Shown here one piece after another: positions 35,599-43,356 of a stretch of 64,000 nt of DNA. Position 1 is the first letter of the stretch; each line of letters begins with the position of its first letter. The notes under the pieces are model-generated. The model searched no databases and was not told the origin of the DNA. It worked only from the letters and a program-made list of their open reading frames with translations. Position numbers and translations under genes: made by a program. The DNA comes from Natronoglomus mannanivorans (GTDB lineage: Archaea > Halobacteriota > Halobacteria > Halobacteriales > Natrialbaceae): positions 496,001-560,000 of the forward strand of contig JAOPKB010000002.1 of assembly GCA_025517485.1 (NCBI GenBank), given 5' to 3'.

Positions 35599-36614
35599 TA
35601 TCGATCCTCAGTGTCTGTCGTTTCGTCGGTTTCGTTCGTCGATACGTCGTCTCCTTCGAGGTCCGCCTCCGATCCACCGCCGTACTCGGATTCGATCGAT
35701 CGGAAGACGTCGATCGCGAGCTGTTCGCGGCTCGCGGGGTCGCGCTTGCCGTAGCGGACCTCCTCGAAGAGCGTCGTGAGTTCGTCGACGTCGTCCTCGG
35801 CGATACCGAGATCGACCGCCGCCGCGGCGAACTCGCCGGGCGTCGCGCTGTCGGGGTTCGGTACCTCGAGCAGGCGGGTCATCTCCCACCAGGCGCGGTA
35901 AACTGCGTTGTCGACGTCCGCGTTGTGTTTCTCGAGTCGGTCGGCGGCCTCACCGGCTGCCTGGGCGAGGTCTCTGACGTCCGGTTGCTCGATTTCCTCG
36001 TCCTCGTCCTCGAGTTCGACCGTCTGGTCGCCCGAGGCACGGATCATGACCGCGGCCGCGGCGACGAGGAGGATTCCGAAGACGCCCACGAGCCAGATCG
36101 GCGAGATTTCGGGTGTCGTCATGAGTGCGTCTCCGGCGCCGCCGCCCCCGTCACCGCCGAGATCGGCGTCGCCGAGTCCCCGTCCGTCCCGGTCCGGACA
36201 CGACGTTCCGAGGAAGTACGCTGTCAGGACGATTGGAGCCAGTCCGTAGACGCTGATCATCGCCGCGCCACTGGAGTAACGGCGCTTGATCAGGTAGACG
36301 ACTGCCACGATCGCACCGAAGTAGACGAGCGTCCCCGGTGTCGACGCGAGGAAGTCGTTACAGCGTTCTAGTTCGAGATCGATATACGATCCTTCGCCGG
36401 TCCCCATTGAAACCGTACTTTCGTTATCGCCGAGACCACCGCTCCCCCCTGAATCCCCCTGTCCGATCTCTTCGCTAGTGGGATCGGTTGCCGCATCGGG
36501 TGTCCCGACGTCGACGGTCGACGTAATTGTCGCAGCACCGACTGCGATCGTCGCGATACAGACGAGCCCGATCACGAGCATACGCAGGGTGCTTTGTGAC
36601 ACATAACCAGCCAT
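35598..36614 (-). CDS. DUF4129 domain membrane protein
   Basis: 338 residues with an N-terminal signal or helix (~11-31), three further helices (~93-110, 120-137, 172-192), an acidic linker (EDEDEEIEQPD) and a soluble C-terminal DUF4129 region (~220-310) with YRAWWEMTRLL and ATPGEFAAAAVDLG. DUF4129 is known next to MoxR, DUF58 and transglutaminase-like genes; no transglutaminase gene is seen here. It is the promoter-proximal gene of the three-gene unit, with GATATAAGG 26 bp before the ATG. Confidence 0.78.
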   Translation of the reverse strand: MAGYVSQSTLRMLVIGLVCIATIAVGAATITSTVDVGTPDAATDPTSEEIGQGDSGGSGGLGDNESTVSMGTGEGSYIDLELERCNDFLASTPGTLVYFGAIVAVVYLIKRRYSSGAAMISVYGLAPIVLTAYFLGTSCPDRDGRGLGDADLGGDGGGGAGDALMTTPEISPIWLVGVFGILLVAAAAVMIRASGDQTVELEDEDEEIEQPDVRDLAQAAGEAADRLEKHNADVDNAVYRAWWEMTRLLEVPNPDSATPGEFAAAAVDLGIAEDDVDELTTLFEEVRYGKRDPASREQLAIDVFRSIESEYGGGSEADLEGDDVSTNETDETTDTEDR

Positions 36615-36634
36615 ACACTCACCTAACGGGTCAG

Positions 36635-36643
36635 CCTTATATC
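36635..36643 (-). promoter_or_regulatory. TATA box of the DUF4129-DUF58 unit
   Basis: The minus strand reads GATATAAGG, about 26 bp before the ATG at 36614, predicting a leaderless transcript. Confidence 0.65.
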
Positions 36644-36820
36644 TTTTTTCGGTTTTGTTTTGTTAGGAAGCGTAACGCGTTCAGGTCAAACTTCTGTAAC
36701 TATCCCCGGAGAGTGGGGTTCGCTCTCGACTCACCAGAGACCAGTATCGACTCTCAGTACACCTCGTTTCCCCGTTGTGACTATTCTCAGTCAGTTCTTC
36801 GAGCTGAACCATCAACAACG

Positions 36821-36829
36821 TTTAAATAT
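36821..36829 (+). promoter_or_regulatory. TATA box of the chemotaxis transducer gene
   Basis: TTTAAATAT, about 53 bp before the ATG at 36878. It predicts a leader of roughly 30 nt, longer than at most genes in this window. Confidence 0.55.
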
Positions 36830-36877
36830 GCATGCTGGTATGTATTTCCCACACCACCTAACGGATATGGACAAACT

Positions 36878-39205
36878 ATGAAAGGAAATGGAATATGGCG
36901 GACGATCAGCGGAGGACTGAGGCGACTCGTTCCGGGATTCATTCGTGACCGGTATCTCGCGAAGTTCCTCGTCATCATGCTCCTCGTCGTCGTCGTCATT
37001 GCAAGCGTTGGGGCTGCCGGGTACATGGAGGCAACTAACTCTGTCGAGGAAGATACCGATGCACAATTACAGTCGACTGTCACGATGCAGGCCGACTCGA
37101 TCGGTACCTGGGTCGACCAGAAGGAACGACAGACGAACATGATCTCAGAAACCGAGCAGGTTCGCTCGGGTGATACGGACGAGATTCAGCCGTACATGAC
37201 CCGCCACTGGCGGTCGTTCGACGTCGAAGGGATCCACTACGTGGACACGGACCGGAACCAAATCACGGCCAGTTCCGAACCGTCGGCCGTCGACCAGTCT
37301 CTCGACGGGATCGACGAGCCGTGGACTAACGACGAAACATTCGAGAGTCTGACGTCGCCAAGCGACGTCTGGACCGCCGACCAGGCCCACCCTGGCTCCA
37401 TTCACGAGAGAGACGTCATCACGTTCGTCAGTCCCATCACCGGGTGGGATGGACGTTACATCGTCGTCGTCGCCGGTATCGAAGATCAGGTCGACGCACT
37501 CTACCAGCAGAGTACGGCCCAGTCGACGACAATTCTGAACACCGACGGTGAGCAGGTTATGACGGCCGACGACGAAGCGGACCAGCAGGCAGCTGCAGAC
37601 CGGAATCAGGACGCCTTCGATACGGTGTTCGATCCGAACGAGAACCTCGAGAACGCCTCCGTCAGCGAGAGTGCAAACACCGTGTACGCGTACAAGCAAG
37701 TCCCCGGTACTAACTGGGTCGCCGTCACCAGTACGCCGAAAACGCAGGCGTACGCCGTGGCCGACACGGTCAGAAACAGTATCGGTGCGATCGTCGGTGT
37801 CAGCCTCATCGCCCTCGTCGGAGCAGCGGTCGTCCTCGGTCGACACACCGTGACGCCGCTCACCCGACTCCGTTCGCGAGTCAAGCGCATGGAAGAAGGC
37901 GACCTCGAGGTCGACCTCGAGACCAGACGGTCCGACGAGATCGGCCAACTCTACGGTGGCTTCGCGACGATGCGCGACTCGCTTCGAGAGCGCATCGCCG
38001 AGGTCCAGAACGCTCGCGCCGACGCCGAATCGGCTCGCGACGAGGCCGAACACATGAACCAACACTTGGAGGCGAAAGCCGACGAGTACAACGACGTCAT
38101 CGACGAGTGGGCGGAGGGCGACCTCACCCAGCGTCTCGACCCCGAAAGCGAGAACGCGGCGATGACCGAGATCGCCGAGGACCTAAACGAGATGGTCGCC
38201 GACCTCGAGATCGCTCTCGACAACGTCAAAGGATTCGCGAACCAGACGGCAGTCGCTAGCGAACAGGTGACCGCCAGCACCGAGCAGGTTCGATCCGCGA
38301 GCCGGCAGGTCACCGACTCGATTCAGGAGATTTCGGCCGGTGCCGAACGGCAAAACGAGAAGCTGATCACGGCCGCCGAGGAGATGAACAACCTCTCGGC
38401 GACGACCGAGGAGATCACCTCCCTCTCCGTGGAGGTCGCGGATATCGCCGAGCGGACCGCCGAAACCGGTCAGGAAGGTCGCGAGGCGGCCCAGGAAGCG
38501 ATCGACGCCATGGAGGAGATCGAAGAGGGCTCCGAACACGCCGTCGAGGCGATCCGCGAACTCGAGGAAGAGGAAGTCGCCCAGATCGACGAACTGATCG
38601 AATCCATCAGTGACATCGCGAAGGAGACCAACATGCTGGCGCTCAACGCCAACATCGAGGCCTCGCGGTCGGCGGGCGGTGAGAACGCCGACGGCGAAGG
38701 GTTCGGCGTCGTCGCCCACGAGATCAAGGAACTCGCACAGGACGCCAAGGGGGCGGCCGACGAGATCGAGACCCGACTCGAGGCGATCCGACAGCAGACC
38801 AAACGCTCGGCCAGCGAGGTCGAACAGAACAGCGAACTCATCGAAGACGCCAGCCAGCGGGTCCAAAAGACCGTCGAAGGGCTCGAGGAGATCGCCGAGT
38901 ACGCCGAGGAGACCAACACCGGTGTCCAGGAGATCAGCGGCGTGACCGAAGCGCAGGCCGACTCCACCGAGGCGATCGTCACGCAGGTCGAAGAGGTGAC
39001 GAGTATCAGTGAGGAGACGACTGCAGAGGCCGAAACCGTCGCCTCCGCGGCCGAAGAACAGACCGCGGGGCTCGTCGAAACCTCCCAGAGTATCGAGGAC
39101 CTCTCGCGTCGGGCGACCAGTCTCAGCGACGCACTCGATCGGTTCGAGACGGACGTCGACGACGACCAGGTCCCGGCCGACGACGACGAACTGCAGGTCC
39201 TGTAG
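36878..39205 (+). CDS. Methyl-accepting chemotaxis transducer (halobacterial Htr)
   Basis: 775 residues. TM1 at ~28-50, an extracellular Cache-type sensor (~51-305), TM2 at ~311-333, a HAMP domain (~334-386), a second HAMP-like segment (~440-490) and the cytoplasmic coiled-coil signalling domain. The hairpin tip DIAKETNMLALNANIEAS and Glu/Gln-rich methylation helices are clear. It passes ligand information to CheA/CheW, which are not encoded here. The ligand is unknown. Opp-type binding lipoproteins lie downstream at 41-45 kb, and in Halobacterium such lipoproteins can pair with transducers, so a binding-protein-dependent receptor is possible (inference). Frames extending 117 codons upstream cross the TATA box and look non-coding. 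Confidence 0.93.
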   Translation: MKGNGIWRTISGGLRRLVPGFIRDRYLAKFLVIMLLVVVVIASVGAAGYMEATNSVEEDTDAQLQSTVTMQADSIGTWVDQKERQTNMISETEQVRSGDTDEIQPYMTRHWRSFDVEGIHYVDTDRNQITASSEPSAVDQSLDGIDEPWTNDETFESLTSPSDVWTADQAHPGSIHERDVITFVSPITGWDGRYIVVVAGIEDQVDALYQQSTAQSTTILNTDGEQVMTADDEADQQAAADRNQDAFDTVFDPNENLENASVSESANTVYAYKQVPGTNWVAVTSTPKTQAYAVADTVRNSIGAIVGVSLIALVGAAVVLGRHTVTPLTRLRSRVKRMEEGDLEVDLETRRSDEIGQLYGGFATMRDSLRERIAEVQNARADAESARDEAEHMNQHLEAKADEYNDVIDEWAEGDLTQRLDPESENAAMTEIAEDLNEMVADLEIALDNVKGFANQTAVASEQVTASTEQVRSASRQVTDSIQEISAGAERQNEKLITAAEEMNNLSATTEEITSLSVEVADIAERTAETGQEGREAAQEAIDAMEEIEEGSEHAVEAIRELEEEEVAQIDELIESISDIAKETNMLALNANIEASRSAGGENADGEGFGVVAHEIKELAQDAKGAADEIETRLEAIRQQTKRSASEVEQNSELIEDASQRVQKTVEGLEEIAEYAEETNTGVQEISGVTEAQADSTEAIVTQVEEVTSISEETTAEAETVASAAEEQTAGLVETSQSIEDLSRRATSLSDALDRFETDVDDDQVPADDDELQVL

Positions 39206-39221
39206 CCCCCGGATCGGTCCG

Positions 39222-39239
39222 TTTTTTGTTTTCGTTTTC
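39222..39239 (+). terminator. T-rich terminator after the transducer gene
   Basis: TTTTTTGTTTTCGTTTTC begins 17 bp after the TAG, the kind of T tract that ends archaeal transcripts. Confidence 0.6.
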
Positions 39240-39378
39240 TACACTTCGTGAATCGCTGTCGTTTTCGCCGACCTTCCGTTCGGTGACCTGACACCGTCTG
39301 CTGATTCCGTTTCACAGAGTCATAATAATAAAAATACTTAAGTACGTGTTCGAGTATCTCCTGTCAAGGGATAACACG

Positions 39379-39792
39379 ATGAATCGGAGAAATTTCCTCG
39401 CGGCGGGTACCAGTGCACTGATCGCCGGATTCGCGGGCTGTTTCGGTGACGATGGTCTTCCCGACGTCGACGAAGAGGACATCGTCGTCGAGATTACCGC
39501 CGACAACCGCGAGTTCGATCCGATGAGATCCGAAATCGAGCCCGGTGAAGCTGTCAGATGGAACAACGAGAGCGACGAGACGTACCTGATCAACACGAAC
39601 AACACCTACAGCGAGACGGAAAACTGGGACTTCGAGTACGAACTCGAGCCCGGCGAGAGCGTGGCGTATCTATTCGAAGACGCCGGCTACTACGCCTTCC
39701 ACGAGGACGGTCAGACTGCCCTTCGAATGTGCGGGGGCGTCGCCGTCGGCGAACCGGAGGCGGACATGCCGGATCTGATGTGCGAACGGTAA
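39379..39792 (+). CDS. Cupredoxin-like secreted lipoprotein
   Basis: 137 residues. Twin Arg followed by a hydrophobic stretch and lipobox ending at Cys21 (NRRNFLAAG...AGFAGC), then a small beta domain like haloarchaeal halocyanin-type blue copper proteins (VRWNNESDETYLINTNN, EPGESVAYLFEDAGYYAFHEDG). The copper site is not the standard one: a His lies in YYAFHED and Cys/Met near ALRMCGG, but the usual Cys-x4-His-x4-Met spacing is missing. It may have lost copper or use other ligands. The promoter AATAATAAAAATACTTA lies near 39325-39341. It sits between the transducer and the HEAT-repeat gene. Confidence 0.68.
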   Translation: MNRRNFLAAGTSALIAGFAGCFGDDGLPDVDEEDIVVEITADNREFDPMRSEIEPGEAVRWNNESDETYLINTNNTYSETENWDFEYELEPGESVAYLFEDAGYYAFHEDGQTALRMCGGVAVGEPEADMPDLMCER

Positions 39793-39812
39793 CGGTAACG
39801 GTAACGATAACG
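39785..39812. repeat. GGTAAC hexanucleotide tract
   Basis: Four to five GGTAAC/GATAAC units straddling the stop codon of the cupredoxin-like gene. Confidence 0.6.
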
Positions 39813-39873
39813 GGACAGGGCAGGAGACGGGGGACTTACTTACGATTGCAGTGTCTTTCTACGGACAATCACA

Positions 39874-41199
39874 ATGACGACCGACGATCAAATCGCGACC
39901 GCTCGATCGTTCCTCCAGGACGTACAGGCAGTTCCGACGGCTGCCGACGTCGCCACCCTTCACGAGTTACTCGAGGACGACGATCCGTCGGCTCGCCGGA
40001 TCGCACTCGACGCACTTCGTGTCGTCGCCTCACGCGATCCACCGCTGTTTCGAGCCGAGTTCGTCGGCGACCTCGAGCGTCTCCACTCGCTGTGTTCGGA
40101 CACGGACGCGACCGTCCGAACCGCTGGTGCCGACTTGCTCACGACGCTCGCCGCCGATCCGGCGGGAGAGCCACCCGACGGGACGTTCGATCCCGTCCCG
40201 TCGCTGCTCGAGGACGACTCTCGGCTCGTCAAGCGACAGACCCTCAAGGGGCTCCAGCAGATCGGCTCGGCGGCACCGGAACGCGTTCGCCCGTTCGCGG
40301 GCGACGCCGTCGGGTTTCTCGAGGACGACGATCCGACGATCACCAAACACGCCGTCGTCGTCCTCGCGCAGGTCGCCTCCGTCGACGGCTCCTCGGTGGC
40401 GGACGCAGCACCGACGCTGTTCGAGCTGTTCCAACCGGAGGACGGCGACGGTGAACCGGAGATCGAAACCCCGAGGACGAGTGACGTCAGGCAGTCGACC
40501 GACATCCGAGAGCGGTTCGAGTCGGTCGACCACGACCAGCTCTCCCGCCGCCGACTCGTACGCCGATACTCGGGACACGCGATCTCTCGGCTCGCGGTGG
40601 CCGACCCCGACGCCGTCACGTCGATGATCGAACCGCTCTCGACGCTACTTTCGGACGCCGATCCACAGATACGGGCGGTCGCCGCCGAGACCGTGCTCGC
40701 ACTCGCGGAGAGTCGACCGCAGGTGGTCTTCCCGTACCGAACGACGCTCGCCGACCGTCTCGAGGCGGAGGCGACCGAGACCGTTCGGGGCCGGCTGGCA
40801 CAGACACTGGCCGCACTCGGCGTCGACGAACCGGATGTCGTCGGTGCGTGCGTGGTCGACCGGACGGACCCTCTTCGACCGCTGCTCGACCACGACGAAC
40901 CGCCGGTCCGGGGTGCCGCGGCGAACCTGCTGGCGCTGGCGGCGTCGGCTGCGGATTCGAGTGCGGAGACTGACGCGACCGGTTTCGACGTCGTCTCTCC
41001 CGCCGAAGACCGTCTCGAGGCCCTCCTCGAGGACGACGTGGAGTACGTTCGTGCAGCCGCCGCCGACGCGCTCGAGTCTGGGTCGGGGATGGGAGAGTCC
41101 GAGGGTCGGGATCAGGATCCCGAACAGGAATCGAGCTACAATCCAGATCGTGTGCACACGTCGACACAGAACCGAACTCGAGACGACCGGACGCACTGA
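39874..41199 (+). CDS. HEAT-repeat protein
   Basis: 441 residues of tandem alpha-helical HEAT repeats, seen as repeating blocks such as LLEDDDPSARRIALDALRVV, LLEDDSRLVKRQTLKGLQQI, FLEDDDPTITKHAVVVLAQV and LLSDADPQIRAVAAETVLAL. The C-terminal ~45 residues are low-complexity and polar. No enzyme motif or membrane segment is seen, so a scaffold or regulatory role in the cytoplasm is likely but unspecified. It lies 40 bp upstream of a binding lipoprotein gene in the same direction and may be co-expressed with it. Confidence 0.8.
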   Translation: MTTDDQIATARSFLQDVQAVPTAADVATLHELLEDDDPSARRIALDALRVVASRDPPLFRAEFVGDLERLHSLCSDTDATVRTAGADLLTTLAADPAGEPPDGTFDPVPSLLEDDSRLVKRQTLKGLQQIGSAAPERVRPFAGDAVGFLEDDDPTITKHAVVVLAQVASVDGSSVADAAPTLFELFQPEDGDGEPEIETPRTSDVRQSTDIRERFESVDHDQLSRRRLVRRYSGHAISRLAVADPDAVTSMIEPLSTLLSDADPQIRAVAAETVLALAESRPQVVFPYRTTLADRLEAEATETVRGRLAQTLAALGVDEPDVVGACVVDRTDPLRPLLDHDEPPVRGAAANLLALAASAADSSAETDATGFDVVSPAEDRLEALLEDDVEYVRAAAADALESGSGMGESEGRDQDPEQESSYNPDRVHTSTQNRTRDDRTH

Positions 41200-41238
41200 T
41201 CCGAGACCTTGAACTGTCTGTAGACTCATCTCACTGTA

Positions 41239-43185
41239 ATGACCACAGGCGGTGCGGACGACGGGGCGGCCGAAGACGTCACCGACCGGAGCCGTCGACG
41301 ACTGCTCACGGCGATCGGATCGAGTGCCGTCTTCGGAACGCTCGGTCTCAGTGGCTGTCTGGGGTTCGACGACGAAAACACGGTCGACGGACGCGTCGCC
41401 GACGACCCGGCCGTGTTCGGGCTTCCCTTTCCGTATCTCCCCGAGACCGCCCAGCTCAATCCGTGGGCTGGAAGCTACCCGTGGGCGATCTACCCGCTGC
41501 TGTTCGAATCCGAGTCGCTGACGACACCCACGTTCGACCAGCAGCCGACCGACCTGATCGAGGACGTGGCAATCGACGGCCCGACCGTGACCGTCTCCTA
41601 CAGCGACGAGTTCTCCTGGTGGAACGGCGAGCCGGTAACCGCCCGCGACCGATGGGTCACAGAGCGAATCCAGTCGTTCGTCAGCGACGTCGATGCCGAC
41701 CGACCGATCGACGATACCGACGAACTCGGTGAACTCGAGGCGTCGCTGCTCACCGACGACCCCATCGGCACCAACGCCATGTCGATGTCCCTCGAGGACG
41801 AGTACACACTGACCTACGAGTTCGCTCGCCCGCTCGCTCGGCCGCTCGTGCTCGCCCGCGTCCTCGGCGGGGTCCACAACGTCGCAGCCTGGTGGTTCGA
41901 CTCGTGGCTCGAGGACCTCACCGAGGCGGGGACGGCCGCAGAACGGACCGATGTCGTCGCGGACCTCCAGCGGACGAAGCTGCCGATCGCAGAGGCGATG
42001 GAGATCGGTTACGGCTGTGGCCCCTACGAACTCGCCGAGGTCTCGCCGAACCGGCTCGTCCTCGACCCTTTCGAAGACCACCCTCGAGCGGCGTCGATCT
42101 CGATTCCACGACTGTGGCTCCCGGTTGCGATGGAGCAGGCGACCGACGAACTCGTCGCCGACGGCGCGATCGACGGCAGCTACGGCACCCTCGAGACCCT
42201 GCGAGTCGAGCCGCCAGCCCACCTCGAGCAACTCGATCGGTACCGGGCCAACGACGGCATGAAACTCGTCTGCAACTGGCGAAATCCCCACCTCGCACGC
42301 CGGAACGTTCGTCGGGCGCTGTTGTGTGCACTCGCCCTCGACGATCTCGTCGAACGCAGCGGCTGGGGCGAGCCGGCAGCCGTCCAGACGGGACTGACCG
42401 AACCTCTCGACCGACGGTGGCTCGAGGAGTCGGTTCTTGCGGATCTCCACCGCTATCCGGTTGCAGCCGATCACGAGCAGGCGACGGCGTACATGCGCGA
42501 TGCGGGATACACGCGCGACGACGGAGACGGATACTGGCGCGACGGCGACGGCAACACCGTCAGGATCCGACTTCGGGTCCCACTCTGGGAGGAGTGGGCG
42601 GCGCCGACGGAGCTCATCCAGCACGATCTGGATCGATTCGGGTTCGACCTCGAACTCGAGCAGGTCGCGAACAACACGTTCTTCGCGTACGTCGACGAGG
42701 GCAGCTTCGATCTCGTTCCGTGGTGGACCGACGGCCACCCCTTCAGCGCGTACGATCCGACCGATTCCGACCTGTCCTCGCTCGGCTACGGTATCGACGG
42801 TGAGAGCGAGGGCGACGGCGAGGCTCTCGAACCGCGTCTGGGCAAACCGCTCGAGCCGACTGTTCCCGTGACCGCCGGCGACGTCCACGCTGGCGCGGAC
42901 GGCCGCGAGCGGATCGACCTTCTCGAGCAGTGGCGACGGATCAGCGGCCAGTCGGGAGACGAGGCGGAGACGGCCGCCGCGGTCGCGACGGTCGCGCGCT
43001 GGTGGAACGACGCGGTCCCGGACATCGATCTCGGAACCGATATCGTCGGTGTCTGGGGGAACACGCGGGAGTTCTCCTGGCCGGCCGCCGAGGACCCACG
43101 CTACCGTCAGTTCGGCTCCGAGCGTCGGCCGGAACTCGAGTTGTTGAAAGCCGGTGCGATCGAGCCGACTGGGGACGATCGGTGA
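41239..43185 (+). CDS. Opp-type substrate-binding lipoprotein, orphan
   Basis: 648 residues. Tat-lipoprotein signal SRRRLLTAIG and lipobox ending at Cys40 (LSGC), then a family 5 solute-binding fold: FSWWNGEPVTARDRWV, YGCGPYELAEVSPNRLVLDP, RRALLCALALDDLVE and a C-terminal WPAAEDPRYRQF block. It is tethered outside the membrane to capture oligopeptides or oligosaccharides. No permease adjoins it. The second Opp/Dpp transporter at 26.5-30.9 kb lacks its own binding protein and is a possible partner. It is convergent with another orphan binding-protein gene at 43357-45453. Confidence 0.85.
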   Translation: MTTGGADDGAAEDVTDRSRRRLLTAIGSSAVFGTLGLSGCLGFDDENTVDGRVADDPAVFGLPFPYLPETAQLNPWAGSYPWAIYPLLFESESLTTPTFDQQPTDLIEDVAIDGPTVTVSYSDEFSWWNGEPVTARDRWVTERIQSFVSDVDADRPIDDTDELGELEASLLTDDPIGTNAMSMSLEDEYTLTYEFARPLARPLVLARVLGGVHNVAAWWFDSWLEDLTEAGTAAERTDVVADLQRTKLPIAEAMEIGYGCGPYELAEVSPNRLVLDPFEDHPRAASISIPRLWLPVAMEQATDELVADGAIDGSYGTLETLRVEPPAHLEQLDRYRANDGMKLVCNWRNPHLARRNVRRALLCALALDDLVERSGWGEPAAVQTGLTEPLDRRWLEESVLADLHRYPVAADHEQATAYMRDAGYTRDDGDGYWRDGDGNTVRIRLRVPLWEEWAAPTELIQHDLDRFGFDLELEQVANNTFFAYVDEGSFDLVPWWTDGHPFSAYDPTDSDLSSLGYGIDGESEGDGEALEPRLGKPLEPTVPVTAGDVHAGADGRERIDLLEQWRRISGQSGDEAETAAAVATVARWWNDAVPDIDLGTDIVGVWGNTREFSWPAAEDPRYRQFGSERRPELELLKAGAIEPTGDDR

Positions 43186-43259
43186 CGGCGTCGCGAACGA
43201 TCGGCACCGCTGTGGGGGTCGTGGATGTCGTAGTGGACGGAACGAGACGGTAACAGAGA

Positions 43260-43297
43260 TGGAAGCGGAAACGGAAACGGAAAACGAGCGAAAACGG
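43260..43297. repeat. GGAAAC hexanucleotide tract
   Basis: GGAAGC, GGAAAC, GGAAAC, then degenerate units, in the gap between two convergent binding-protein genes. Confidence 0.6.
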
Positions 43298-43356
43298 AAT
43301 CGCGATAGCGGTGTGGTCGTGACCGACCCGACGGAGTCGGTCTGATTCAGTTCAGT

